Shown: positions 11,116-22,392, counted from the stretch's first letter. The stretch: DNA of 64,000 bases from Plasmodium malariae (GCF_900090045.1 NC_041775.1:898501-962500), one strand, 5' to 3'. Translations and numbers: made by a program. Notes: generated by a model not told the origin, from the letters alone.

Positions 11116-13333
11116 CACACCCACATAAAAGCATATCACACAGGGTGCACACAAAATGAAGGGGAATCCTCTTCAACCACACTCGGTGGACGTACCTGTA
11201 ATGTTCTTCGTCCTGGTTATTCAAGGAGAGCATCAAACTTAATGTTTTGTGAAAATCGTCTAAGATATATTTTGCCTTATAAAAGGGAATTTTCAACAGT
11301 ACATTATTCCAATAAGTCATATCAAAGTTATCACTATCGTTTGTAATAATTTTTTTTTTTATTTTCTCTTCATATGTGACTAGCTCATCATAATCTTTGT
11401 TTTCAAAAAAAACTTGTATTTTTCTATTCGTTTTATCATCATCAATCGTTCTTGTATTACCTGAATCATGTTCATGCGAATTTATTTTTTCTAAATAATG
11501 TTCACAAAAAAAAAGAAGTGAAGTCCAATATTTATTATATTTCTCTTCATTAAATAGTTTGTCATGTTGTAGAAATAGTTTTACTTGTTTCGTGCAATTT
11601 TGCAGCTCTCTCTTTTTTAAACCTGCAAAAAAAAAAAAAAAAAAAAAAGTTAACGCATTGCAAAATTGGTAACGGGACAGGTATCACATGCTATTAGAAG
11701 TATGTTATGTACATGTATATAAACACATATGTATATGGGCATGTATACATTTCGCTTAAAATATGTAGTGATAGCAGACAAGCGCGTGAATAGGATAGTC
11801 TCTCTGAGCATAACAAAGTACGAAAAAATGAGCGCATGGTGCTTCTGCATATGCACACATTATTTCGGCTCTAACAAATGATAATTGCTTTTTCTTTTTA
11901 TTTTGCAGTACCACGAATGGTAGGAAACGTCGGAAAAACGTTATTGTATTACAATACATTCCATTACGTTTCCTTGTTTAATATTATTACAATTTATTAC
12001 ACGCTGTCGCACTTTATTGTACGTTAATTTATTTTGTTTTATATTTTATATTTTATATGTTATATTTTATATTTTATATGTTATATTTTATATTTTATAT
12101 TTTATATTTTTTGTTTAATTTTTCCTCTTTGTTTCCCTATTACCTTCCAAGATAACATAAAAGGGGGTCCTAAAATGCGGCACGTACACATTCTGAACAT
12201 CACGTTGGTCAACTATATGAACAGCTTGTCTAAAGATGTCCGAGTGCAGCAGCATGTTATGCGTAATCCTATGCGTGGATGACTGTAGATGTTGATTAAT
12301 AAAAAAAATTTGCTCCTTCTCTAGATACTCCTTAACATTTATTTGATTTCTTTGCTTTTCTAATTGTAGTTTGTAGTCTTCTAGTAATGCTTTTTCTTTT
12401 TCCCTTTCCTCCCTTCTCTTTTTAACCTCCTCAATTTCACTAATTTTAGAGACACAATTTTGTAGTAAGCTATTTGTTGTAATTTTCATTATGTTATCAT
12501 TTTTTATTTTTTCATATTTATTTTTTAATTTCCATACAAAGGGAGTGGATAAGGAATCATCCCCAAAGGGATTACACTCATCCGTGTAGTTGAAATGTCG
12601 TTTCATTAAATTTTCTCTTTCTCTCTTTAGCTCCTTAACAGTCATTGTATCTTTTTCCTTTTCCCTCATTCTTTCCTTCTCTTTTTTTTTTTTTTTTTTT
12701 TTTCTTTTTTTCTTTACATTTATCTTTTTTATTCCTTCTTTTTTCTTTTCCTCTCTTCACTAACTCGTCTCCTCTCTTTCTATTCCGTGCATGCTTCCTT
12801 CGTTTCTCTTTCTCTCTTTCCTGGTCATGTACCTTGTTCTTTCTTTTCCTTTTCTGTCTGTCTTCACTGCTGCTGTCACTGCGCCTGCCACTGGCCTTAC
12901 CACGAATACTACTACCACTACCACTGGCCTTACCACGAATACTACTATTACTACCACTTACATTACCACGAATACTACTACCACTACCACTCTCACTACC
13001 ACTACTACTATCACTGCTGTTACTACTATCACTGCTGTTACTACTATAACTGCTGTTACTACTACAACTGCTACTCTCATATCTGTCATGTGATGACCCT
13101 CGACGAACCCTGCTTGTACGTTTATTTGTCTTATTTTCTTCGTCCGAATAGTCACTAGAAGTATAATATTTTCTCCTTCCCTTTTCTCTTACGATTGAAG
13201 CAGCGGATTCATCCGAGTACAATGCAGATGAATGACTTATCCCTTCTTCCTCCCTTTCTCTGTTTCTATCTATGCCTCTTTTTTTTCTTTTCCGCTCATA
13301 GTTATCATGCCCTCTGTATCTCTTTCCTCTCAT
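9736..13333 (-). CDS. CACTIN: Cactin, spliceosome-associated protein (three exons, one apparent frameshift)
   Basis: Rebuilt exons on the minus strand: 13333-12144, 11622-11196, 10525-9736. The two introns have GT-AG ends and matching phases. The C-terminal part is the cactin signature domain (RKPLYFNRIKTSFDWNKYN, then CGYKFNIFY, HAGVPYLDIAFKIVN, ending KKKRYRR). The N-terminal part carries the family motif TDECNPFGDDSL...FVWK. Upstream is an Arg/Ser- and Lys-rich head with repeated SSIRGKASGSG, typical of splicing factors. Cactin joins late spliceosomes and aids splicing fidelity (family knowledge). The RS head (to about 12705) and the NPFGD part are in different frames; the shift falls in a 22-T run at 12682-12703. 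I regard this as a homopolymer length error or natural slippage, since no intron fits. Start at ATG 13333 is tentative: the frame stays open upstream through a 12-bp repeat. Confidence 0.9.
12036..12113. repeat. ATTTTATATTTTATATGTTAT repeats in cactin intron 1
   Basis: Short A/T tandem repeat lying within the first cactin intron (12143-11623 on the minus strand), just downstream of the donor site. It has no coding role. Confidence 0.85.
12682..12703. other. CACTIN: Poly-T run where cactin changes frame
   Basis: Twenty-two consecutive T on the plus strand (A on the coding strand). Upstream of it the coding strand reads the RS/Lys-rich head; downstream the conserved cactin sequence is in another frame. 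A one-base gain or two-base loss here would make one open frame. Such a run is a known weak point for both sequencing and polymerases. Confidence 0.8.
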
Positions 13334-13393
13334 GCCTGTCTCACTCGATGATTCGCTTCTCACAATGTTGTACCGATTCCTCTCTTTCGTTAT

Positions 13394-13575
13394 CTGCTTA
13401 TATATTCGCTTATATATTCGCTTATATATTCGCTTATATATTCGCTTATATATTCGCTTATATATTCGCTTATATATTCGCTTATATATTCGCTTATATA
13501 TTCGCTTATATATTCGCTTATATATTCGCTTATATATTCGCTTATATATTCGCTTATATATTCGCTTATATATTA
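13394..13575. repeat. 12-bp tandem repeat, about 15 copies, upstream of cactin
   Basis: Near-perfect copies of CGCTTATATATT. Because the unit is divisible by three and lacks stops, frames stay open on both strands (plus: AYIF or LYIR repeats; minus: RIYK repeats). On the minus strand the RIYK frame is continuous with the cactin RS head and with a short non-repetitive stretch further up, but there is no ATG in it, so coding is unproven. Confidence 0.95.
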
Positions 13576-14277
13576 ATTTTTTTATAATATCATCGGCGTT
13601 ACTGGGTGCAGGTCCGGCATACTACGTGTACACATGGGCAATACATATGTCTTAAATAAGTACATAAACACACACACATGTAGGTATATATATAGTTGAG
13701 CTCTATGTTAAATATATACTCCTTCAACATACATTCAAAATTATATACATCAAGGGGAATGCAATCATATAACAAATTTGCAATAACAAACTTCAGGGAT
13801 GTGGGGGAAAAACAAAAAACAAAAAAACAAAAAACAAACAAACAAACAAACAAAAAAGGAGAGTCCTTTAAATATTAATTATTTATCCCCTTTAATGTTC
13901 CGTTCGTAATGTGCAAAAATGCATCTTCATACGTGAACAAATATTTTAATTTTCTTTTAAACATATTCGTCATGGTTACTTAAATATTGTGCATATATAT
14001 ATATATATAAATATATATATATATTATTTTTTTTTTTTTTTTTTTTCAACAATTCATAACTTCTAAAAATTCGCGGTATATAATTGTACATTTAAAAAAT
14101 ATACTCATTTCGTTAAAAATTTCTATTCTTTTTTTTTTTTTTTTCCTGCTTTGGTTCATATTTTATTTAAAAATTTGATTTTTCGTTCCTCTTTACGGCA
14201 CGACAGTGATGTGGTTAGTCAAAAGGGGCAGAGAACCGAACGCTTCACATGTGTTATATGTAATATATGTTTATATG

Positions 14278-14308
<31 letters not shown>

Positions 14309-14504
14309 TTCGTGCAACTAACGAAAAAAAATAAACGTAGTGCTTATCATTTATGACATGTTACTAAGAGAAGTTGCAGCACTTGTTAGCTTATATTCAA
14401 TATAACAAAGGAGCGATTTTTTTTTTTTTTTTTTTTTTTTTAAATATGCATACCTTTTTTGTAAGCTCTGTTTAAGATAAGCACGTCATTTTATTTCTTA
14501 AAAA
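13576..14504. other. Intergenic, no gene seen
   Basis: Contains AAACAA repeats (13811-13856), TA tracts (13995-14022, 14281-14308) and T runs (14026-14046, 14417-14440). The short non-repetitive part near 13580-13620 is in frame on the minus strand with the RIYK repeat and could be an extra 5' exon of cactin, but I could not identify a start. Confidence 0.5.
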
Positions 14505-15095
14505 ATGGGTAAAGTGGAGCAGTATATAATGGGTGTTCCTAATGCGTGCATACATGTACCGTATGTATGTATTATGTACCGTATGTATGTATTATGTACC
14601 GTATGTATGTATTATGTACCGTATGTATGTATTATGTACCGTATGTATGTATTATGTACCGTATGTATGTATTATGTACATATGCTTATATATTATGTAC
14701 ATATGCTTGTATATTATGTACATATCATATATATTATGTACATATATATATTTGTAGGTTTAAACATACTTTTTTCAACGTTTTTGGCCAATTTTTCGAC
14801 GCAGCTACGAAATTGTTAAAAGCATTTTTATATCATCACTTTAAACCCTATCCACAAAAAAAAAAAATTTTACCAATTCGTATATGCATATATATATCTA
14901 TTTACATAACCCTATTGAGATTTTATTACGAGCTATCTTGTCATTTCGGCAAATTTTTACAAATATATGTATATATATATAATTATCTATTTATTCGCAC
15001 ATGCATATATTGCATAAACATGTATAAAAATTTTTTTTTTAGATGTGCACTATGAATCGAAGAAAAATATAACATTTAATTGGCTAACGGGGTGA
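14505..15095 (+). CDS. Candidate small three-exon gene, 63 residues, unknown function
   Basis: Exons 14505-14521, 14758-14879 and 15043-15095 join in phase. Both introns are GT-AG with GTATAT donors, and the second acceptor follows a T run. The ATG has a typical AAAAATGGG context. The predicted protein starts MGKVEQFKHTFFNVFG, has an amphipathic Phe/Leu-rich middle (DAATKLLKAFLYHHFKPYP) and ends ITFNWLTG. Its composition is varied, unlike the Tyr/Ile noise around it. I do not recognise the family; size and hydrophobicity would suit a small organellar or membrane complex subunit (inference only). Alternative donors exist in intron 1, including six copies of GTATGT in a 20-bp repeat, so exon 1 could be longer. 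Needs transcript evidence; moderate to low confidence. Confidence 0.4.
14563..14690. repeat. 20-bp tandem repeat with embedded splice-donor-like GTATGT
   Basis: About six copies of GTATGTATGTATTATGTACC followed by related ATGTACATATGCTT units. Each copy contains the consensus donor GTATGT. It lies in the proposed first intron of the candidate small gene. Confidence 0.9.
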
Positions 15096-17372
15096 GCATT
15101 TTTTTTTTTTATTCATTTATATTTAATAACATCAATTAAATAATATTATTTTTTTTTTTTTTTTTTCTTTTTTATTTTTTTTTTTTTTTTTTTTTTTTTT
15201 TGTGATCCTTCCATTTTTATGGTTGAACCTCCTATGATGAAAAACAAAAGAAAAACTAAATAAAAAGTTTGTAGAAAACAAAAGGTCAAAATTCTATTTA
15301 CCTTGTTGTCATTTTGTTGACCCTGAGGAGGCAAATTACAGTATTGCAATATTACAAGAGTAGAGTATATTATAAAATTAAAAGAAAAGAAGAAAGAAAA
15401 AAGAAAAAAGAAAAAAGAAGAAAGAAGAAAGAAAAAAGAAGAAAGAAAAAAGAAAAAAGAAAAAAGAAAAAAGAAAAAAGAAGAAAGAAGAAAGAAAAAA
15501 GAAAAAAGAAGAAAGAAAAAAGAAAAAAGAAGCAAGAAGAAAAAAATAATTTTTCCTTCTCTTCTTATTTTTTTGGGAAAATGAGGGAATATTTTTAGAG
15601 CTTAGAAATAAAGGCTAACTCAATAATGTGTATCCTCTTATACGATCATTTCCTGTATATATGTGTATGTTCGTACGTACGTATGTTCCTATTGTTTACG
15701 TATATATATATATATATATGCATATTTACTTGAATTGTTTTTTGCGCATTGCAAAGGAAGGATAATTTTTAAAATTATTTTTTATTTTTAAAAGGAAAAA
15801 AGTATACGTAAAAAAAAAAAAAAAAAAAAAAAAGTTTTATTTTTTTTTTTAGTTGTCAATTTGATACAAAAGAATATGTATGTGCGGGGAAATATGATGT
15901 AGAAAAAGAATAAAATAAAGTTAGCATATGAACTAACTTTATTTACGTACAAAGCGATAGATGGATAAGCTGTGCGCGAAATAAATGTAAACATTTATAT
16001 GTATATTTATATATATATATATATATGTATAAGAATAATATATACATTTATGCACTGTTGCTAAGTAACGAATGCAGAGCGCTTTTTGCCTTATGATTTG
16101 GCGTTTCACTTTTTCGTTGACTTATCACGTGAATAGAAGAAAATAAATGTGAAACAGGAGCCGGTTATATACATATATATATATTTATATATTTTTGTAC
16201 ATGTATGTATGTGTAATGTCTGAGTTACGAATTTGCCTATTTTTCATCATCTGCCTAATGGAGAATATACCAATGTAAAAAGGTTGAAAAACGAAAGCAA
16301 CGAATAATGATGGGTATTATAAATATATATATATATATATATATATTTATATGTGGGTGTATTAGGTATTTATTTGTGGAATGCTTGAACAATTTTCGAA
16401 CATTTTCTTATTAATTCTCCTCCCACTGTAACATTTTGCACACACAATTATCGAAGGGGGTAAATGTTTTTCAGTACTCCTGATGAATGTATAAGTGAAA
16501 GAGCGTAGAGGAGAAGGAATGATAGCACATTAAATCATCGTACTACTATTTTAGCCCTTTTTTCACAATATATATATATATATATATATATATTAGTCCA
16601 TTTTTTTTTTTTTTTTTTTAAATAAAAAAGAGAAAAACCCTTCACTATATGTAGCATGTGTATATATATGTATATTTTAAAATATTTTATTTAACGAAGT
16701 TTCGTTTTCTTCTTTTTTTTTTTTTTCCTTTTTTCGGTTTTTAACTTTCTTCCCCCAATAATTATTCTCGGCTAAAGAAATATAAAAAATAATTTTAAAT
16801 ATGATCAAAAACATACATGTTAATTATTTGTTTTACATTTAATATAAAAGAATTAAAAGGGTCAAAATAATTAAAATAATTGTACATTCAACACACTATT
16901 TAAAGATTGAACATAGCTCGGAATAGTGTTTCTGCGTGCACCTTCATTTAAACGGAATGAAGGTATATTCGTAATATATACGTATACATACCTATTATGT
17001 ATATATATATATATACACATGCATGTACAAAAATTTCTGTACAACTGCCTACATTTTTTTCTCACCTATTGTGTAGTCACTTCATTTAATATGTTTCACT
17101 AAATGTGAGACCTGCACAATGTACATGTACAATGCACTCGAAAATAAGGTATGAAACATACATTAGAGTTTCTGTTAAACTTGTAAAAGCAAGGTATACT
17201 TAGCACTTAGCAGTGAAGTATGACTTGCTAACTACGCGTAATTGCAAATTTACGCAGTGGTACTATCGCTTATATTGATATCAACGTGAAGTTCAATTTT
17301 ATTTTATTTTTTTTTCATATCCAAATGTGAAAAGAGTTACTTGGAAAAAAAAAAAAGAAAAGAAAGTATTCA

Positions 17373-17404
<32 letters not shown>

Positions 17405-17701
17405 CGTACATACATACATATACACATATATGTACATACAAGTACATATATTTACATACACGAATATACCTTGAACCCTAAGGTACTTTTTCAAAATATT
17501 CAATAACCGCTCTATAGCGTAGCATACAAAGGTGCAAACCATATAACCTGCTTGAATAACAAAAATTGAGTGTACAATTTTGCGAATTATGAAGTAAAAA
17601 ATCGAATAAAACTTACGAGAGTGATCGTTAAGCAAAACTGTTTACTGTGATGATGTTCAACATCTCCAACTGAGATAGTAAAAGAACTTTTCATTCAATA
17701 A
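15096..17701. other. Long non-coding stretch upstream of the proteasome gene
   Basis: No gene that I can support. Contents: T runs at 15149-15201, an AAGAAAAAAGAAG purine tract at 15380-15545, and TA tracts near 15705, 16010, 16324, 16568 and 17380. The part near 16895-16960 on the minus strand is less repetitive but gives only a short open frame. The right end is probably the promoter and 5' untranslated region of the plus-strand proteasome gene. Confidence 0.6.
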
Positions 17702-17840
17702 ACGAGTGTTGTACCAGCATACTAATAATTTAACGAATACACGAGTGTTTGTACCAGCATACTAATAATTTAACGAATACACGAGTGTTTGTATCAACAA
17801 ACTAATAATTTAACGAATACACGAGTGTTTGACCTAATAA
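17702..17840. repeat. 40-bp direct repeat just upstream of the proteasome beta4 start
   Basis: Three full copies (17702, 17741, 17781) plus a partial fourth of a 40-bp unit beginning ACGAGTGTTTGTACCAGCAT. The first copy lacks one T and the third has several changes. The array ends about 40 bases before the ATG, so it lies in the 5' untranslated region or core promoter. Confidence 0.95.
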
Positions 17841-17881
17841 ACGTATCTTATTTATGTAGTGAAAAAATTATTTGAACAAAA

Positions 17882-17975
17882 ATGACGCTAGGGCCAGTAG
17901 TGACAGGAACTTCAGTAATAGCTTTGAAGTACAAAAATGGAATAATGATTGCAGCAGATAAGAAAGGTGTGTATA

Positions 17976-18006
<31 letters not shown>

Positions 18007-19352
18007 GTATATATACATATATATATATATGTATACGTATATACATATGTATACGTATATACATATGTATACGTATATACATATGTATACGTATATACAT
18101 ATGTATACGTATATACATATGTATGTGCATATTGTTACTTGTTTACGAGAAGCTCTTATTGTTGATTATAAAATGACGAGAGTTTCATTGTACTTTTTCG
18201 TGTGGATGTTTCTTCCATTCATTTAGTTACACAAATGTTTCGTACATCGCTCGAGTGGGCACAAATACATGGGTGTGTAGTGTATATAATGTTATTGTCT
18301 GCACGTGCTCTTGGCTTTCCCCAATGGAGTAGCTATTTTGTTTTTTGTTCGTATATTTATTTTATGCTACACAGAGCACGTTGAACTGTGTATATGAAGG
18401 ACTTTTCACGTTACCATGTAGCAATTTACGTCATTTGATTTTTTTTTTTTATAACTTCTTATATTTTATTTATATTATATTTTATTTATATTATTTTTTA
18501 TTTATATTATATTTTATTTATATTATTTTTTATTTATATTATTTTTTATTTATATTATATTTTATTTATATTATTTTTTATTTATATTATTTTTTATTTA
18601 TATTATATTTTATTTATATTATTTTTTTTTTTTCCCCTTCCCCCCGCCTTGTCCGACTTACAGCTAGCTATGGGAGTTACGCAAAATTTCAAAATGTCCA
18701 AAGAATATTCAAAATAAACAATAAAACAGTAATGAGTTTTAGCGGCGAGTTAGGAGATGCCCAGTATTTACATGAATTACTTTCACGTGTTAATGTAAAC
18801 AATGTAACAGAAAAAAAGAGTAAGTATGATGTACATGATACGAAATATTACCATTCATATGTGAGTAGATTGTTTTACAACAGAAAGAATAAAATAGATC
18901 CTTTATTTAATACAATAATAATAGCTGGAGTAAATTCACAAGAATATGATGACAATGATAAAAATATATTACTCTTTTCAGATAACATAAAAAAGGAAGA
19001 AGCATATAAAGATATTGATAAAAATGATTTGTATATTGGTTTTGTTGATATGCATGGAACGAATTTTGCTGCTGATTATATGACTACAGGATATGCTCGT
19101 TACTTTGCTTTAACATTGTTAAGAAATCAGTACAAGGATAATATGACTGAAGATGAAGCTCGAACTTTGATTAATGAGTGCTTAAGGATATTGTATTTTC
19201 GTGATACAACGGCTTCTAACAAAATACAGATAGTTAAGGTTACTAGCAAAGGAGTGGAGTATGAACAGCCATATATCCTCGCCTGTGAATTAAACTCGGA
19301 CAAGTACGTCTACCCCTCCACAATGCTGCCCTCTACAGGTTGCATGTGGTAA
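17882..19352 (+). CDS. PSMB4: 20S proteasome subunit beta type-4 (beta7 position)
   Basis: Two exons, 17882-17966 and 18664-19352, joined in phase (GGTGTG donor side, TTACAG acceptor), giving 257 residues. The protein is one of the non-catalytic beta subunits of the 20S core. It begins close to the mature end seen in homologues: [20 protein letters not shown], then [18 protein letters not shown], the GELGDAQYL segment, a [13 protein letters not shown] strand and ILYFRDT near the C terminus. These match PSMB4 rather than the catalytic beta1, beta2 or beta5. No long propeptide is seen. An Asp/Lys-rich loop near residues 115-160 is a Plasmodium-style insert. The 697-bp intron contains two microsatellites. 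The gene is on the plus strand, tail to tail with gamma-tubulin. Confidence 0.95.
17970..18123. repeat. TA tract and 18-bp repeat in the proteasome intron
   Basis: A TA microsatellite followed by about six copies of GTATACGTATATACATAT, which is close to self-complementary. It starts immediately after the intron donor. Confidence 0.9.
18465..18630. repeat. ATTTATATTATTTTTT repeat near the intron acceptor
   Basis: Tandem copies of a 16-bp unit alternating TTTATTTATATTATAT and TTTATTTATATTATTT, followed by a pyrimidine tract and the TTACAG acceptor at 18658-18663. It may act as the polypyrimidine region of the intron. Confidence 0.9.
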
Positions 19353-19368
19353 CGGGGTTTCTTTGAGC

Positions 19369-19572
19369 CCGTTCGAAGCATTAGTTTGATGCGTATCTGT
19401 TCGAAGCGTTAGTTTGATTAGTCTGTTCGAAGTGTTAGTTTGATTCGTCTGTTCGAAGCATTAGTTTGATGCGTATCTGTTCGAAGTGTTAGTTTGATGC
19501 GTATCTGTTCGAAGTGTTAGTTTGATGCGCATCTGTTCGAAGTGTTAGTTTGATGCGCATCTGTTCGTAGGT
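19369..19572. repeat. 26-28-bp tandem repeat downstream of the proteasome gene
   Basis: About seven copies of a unit reading TTAGTTTGATGCGTATCTGT plus TCGAAG and two more bases, starting just past the stop codon. It is likely in the 3' untranslated region. Confidence 0.92.
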
Positions 19573-20819
19573 TCAGTTTTTCTATTCAATTTTTTCCATA
19601 ATTTTTTGCTTCAGTGCTTGGCATTAATTCGAGGCATTAACTTTTAGTTTCAGTTTATAGCGCCATTTTGTTATTACATTTAACTTTATCTTGTAACGAC
19701 AATTTTTGGAATGAACTTTTAACTGCAGTTAGTGTAGCTTCTCTTTTTTCCAAATTTTTTCCCCATTTTTTCAATATTTTTTCAATATTTTTTCATAATT
19801 CTTTCCATTATTTTTACTTAATTTTTTCATATTTTTTCCACATTTATTTATTATTTTTTCTCTATTTTTTCTCCATTTTTTCATATTTTTTCCACATTTA
19901 TTTATTATTTTTTCTCTATTTTTTCTCCATTTTTTCATATTTTTTCCATATTTATTTATTATTTTTTCTCTATTTTTTCTCCATTTTTTCATATTTTTTC
20001 CATATTTATTTATTATTTTTTCTCTATTTTTTCATAATTTTACTCCATCATCTCCCCGTTGTATGAGCATACTACTACTTCTTTTGAATTGCGACAGGAA
20101 AAACATGAAAAATTCCAGTCAGTAGAGATAATGAAGTTTAAAAAAAATTAAAAAAAAAAAAAAATGTGAGATTGTCTCGTGTTTACGTGTTCTGGGTGTA
20201 TCATTGAATGTGTAAGCATGTATGTGTGTGGAAAAAAAAAAGGGGGGGGGGAAGATAACGCTGTATAAATTTAGGCATGTGTGAAGGTACATATATACAC
20301 AATACATGTATAATGCCGATGTACCTGTGTAGAGGAAAAGGTGTGGTGCCTACTTGAGAAAGGCTACTGTGCGTAATTTGATTAAAAAGGGAAACATTAA
20401 AAAGTTATTTATTAAGAAGTAACAAAAGAGTAGGCACTTACACAATTTTTGTTTCAGCAAAATGGAGTATGCAATGCGCCAAAAATTGGTAGAAATAAAA
20501 GTAGTAGCGACTGTAGCAGCATCAACGATAACAAATAGTGGAAATTAAAAAATACCCTATGCTGTGGTATGGCATATATAATTGGCATGTGCCGTGTTGC
20601 TCATTTGCACGAGGAAAAAAAGATAGAAAAAAATATGTAGGCAGGATGCAAACACGAAAACGATCTAGGGATGGCGGTTTGAACACGAATAATCAACCAC
20701 ACTGCGTAATCCTGAGGGCATCAGTATGCAATTACACAGATTAGAAAGTGCATCATACACTTAGATATATTTCCTAATAGAGAAGGGGATAAACAGATCC
20801 ACTACTCCCACACGCGTAC
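19573..20819. other. Convergent intergenic region
   Basis: Lies between the 3' ends of the proteasome and gamma-tubulin genes. It holds a roughly 53-bp repeat at 19800-20035 (unit around TTTTTTCATATTTTTTCCA plus TATTTATTATTTTTTCTC), an A run at 20143-20164 and a G run at 20243-20250. No coding frame is convincing. Confidence 0.7.
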
Positions 20820-22178
20820 TCATAAGTAGGTGTGATTGAAGTAATCATCTCGTTCAGCACTCTTGTACTCATCAATAAGATTTTGCGTAATTTCTTTGGA
20901 GGATTCCATTTCTTCAAAATTTCCTTGCCCATCAGCACTTGAAAACATTGGTTCTTTTTTATAATTTTCTAAAAAGGCTCTTCTTTTAAAAAGTCTATCG
21001 AACTGAGTAACACATCGTTCAAATAAAGTTGATATGGATGTGTGGTTAGCCATCATAAGACCACAAACTTTATGTGTTGAAACAACATGAGGTGACTGTT
21101 TTGCTAAAGTTACTTGTATAGATGCAGGATTCCATTTAATAAAATTGACTAATTTTCTATCTCGAATTCTTTGTAATCCTTTATGTACTTGTGTTGGATC
21201 TGTTTCTCCTCTAATGATATTTAAAATGGAAATATACATACCCCTTCTAACTGGTACAGATACCATAATATTTTTAGTATGTAATAATCTTTTCATAACA
21301 TCTAATACTGTAGTTTTCTGTACATTAGACACATGTTTTTCAATAGTGATTGGAGTGTAAGACGTTACTAGGAAATGGCATTTCGGATTTATTATTAATG
21401 ATGATATTAAACTAATCATATCATTGTTCATACTACCTGGGTATCTCAAAGTAGTTGTAGATGCTGACATAACATTAGATATAATAGTATTTGTTTGTTG
21501 AAATGTAGGATTATTTAATTTTAATTTATCTACAAAGATTCTATTCAATGAAGTGTTATCAATAACTACTACACTATCTGTACTTAAAATTAATCTTTTT
21601 AAAGTTAATATACTATTATATGGTTGAACTACCACATCACTACTCTCATTAGTCAGTAATGGAAAAACAGAAAATGTTTGAATCATCTTTTTTGAATAAT
21701 TATCATTAAGTAATTCTAATAAATAACTACCCATACCACTACCAGTACCTCCTGCAATTGAATGAGATAAAATAAATCCTTCTAAATTATCACTGTTATC
21801 AACTTCTCTATCAATCATATCTATAATTTCTTCTTCTACTTTATGTCCTTGACTATAACCACAACCCCAATTATTCCCAGCACCACCTCCTTCTTTTGAT
21901 ATAAACATATTTTCTGGATTATATAAATTACGGAATTCACTTGTCTGAATGCTATTAATAACACGAGGTTCCAAATCGAATAGTAATGCTCTCGGAATAA
22001 AATGTTCATCATCTGCTTGATAAAAAAATATATCTTTTCTATCTTCATTTAAAAAATTATTATTTTTTAAAATTCCTTCCTGGTCAATATTGTGCTCATT
22101 ACATAGTTGCTTCCAAAACTCGACCCCTATTTGGTTTCCGCACTGACCACACTGTAATGTTATTATTTCCCTTGGCAT
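20820..22178 (-). CDS. TUBG: Gamma-tubulin
   Basis: Single exon, 452 residues, ATG at 22178, full length for the family. Gamma-tubulin is the nucleating subunit of gamma-tubulin complexes at microtubule organising centres (in Plasmodium, the nuclear centriolar plaques). The N terminus [20 protein letters not shown] and the tubulin GTP-binding signature [10 protein letters not shown] (residues 142-151) are intact. [12 protein letters not shown] and the DLEPRVI segment are gamma-type. The C terminus ([16 protein letters not shown]) lacks the acidic tail of alpha and beta tubulin, as expected. There is no low-complexity insert, in contrast to its neighbours. A 17-bp repeat with a 51-bp higher-order period begins about 20 bases upstream of the start. 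Confidence 0.98.
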   Translation of the reverse strand: MPREIITLQCGQCGNQIGVEFWKQLCNEHNIDQEGILKNNNFLNEDRKDIFFYQADDEHFIPRALLFDLEPRVINSIQTSEFRNLYNPENMFISKEGGGAGNNWGCGYSQGHKVEEEIIDMIDREVDNSDNLEGFILSHSIAGGTGSGMGSYLLELLNDNYSKKMIQTFSVFPLLTNESSDVVVQPYNSILTLKRLILSTDSVVVIDNTSLNRIFVDKLKLNNPTFQQTNTIISNVMSASTTTLRYPGSMNNDMISLISSLIINPKCHFLVTSYTPITIEKHVSNVQKTTVLDVMKRLLHTKNIMVSVPVRRGMYISILNIIRGETDPTQVHKGLQRIRDRKLVNFIKWNPASIQVTLAKQSPHVVSTHKVCGLMMANHTSISTLFERCVTQFDRLFKRRAFLENYKKEPMFSSADGQGNFEEMESSKEITQNLIDEYKSAERDDYFNHTYL

Positions 22179-22198
22179 TTCAGCTATGCTCGGTTAGT

Positions 22199-22392
22199 GT
22201 GGTAGTAGAAGCAGTAGAACAGTATAAGCAGTAGAACAGTATAAGCAGTAGAATAGCATAAGCAGTAGAACAGTATAAGCAGTAGAACAGTATAAGCAGT
22301 AGAATAGCATAAGCAGTAGAACAGTATAAGCAGTAGAACAGTATAAGCAGTAGAATAGTATAATCAGTAGAACAGTATAAGCAGTAGAAGCA
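22199..22392. repeat. 17-bp repeat in a 51-bp higher-order array upstream of gamma-tubulin
   Basis: About eleven copies of GCAGTAGAACAGTATAA. Every third unit changes to GCAGTAGAATAGCATAA (or close), giving a 51-bp period. It starts about 20 bases upstream of the gamma-tubulin ATG on the minus strand, so is likely in the 5' untranslated region. Confidence 0.93.

Noticed and set aside
13195..13587. Plus-strand open frame with AYIF repeats over the 12-bp array
   Set aside because: It exists only because the unit is a multiple of three without stops. The left part is antisense to the cactin RS head.
15126..15749. Minus-strand chain of three short exons (15749-15730, 15322-15302, 15231 onward) giving MRKKQFKVNKMTTRRF...
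   Set aside because: Phases match and splice sites are fair, but the product runs straight into a poly-Lys stretch made by A/T homopolymers and ends randomly. Three tiny exons can match by chance.
17315..17635. Minus-strand frame of 106 codons near the proteasome promoter
   Set aside because: Half of it is a TA tract translated as Tyr/Ile, and the rest shows no family features; it lies in the probable promoter.
22199..22392. Regular arrays considered as CRISPR-like
   Set aside because: Units are directly adjacent without unique spacers, and the genome is eukaryotic.
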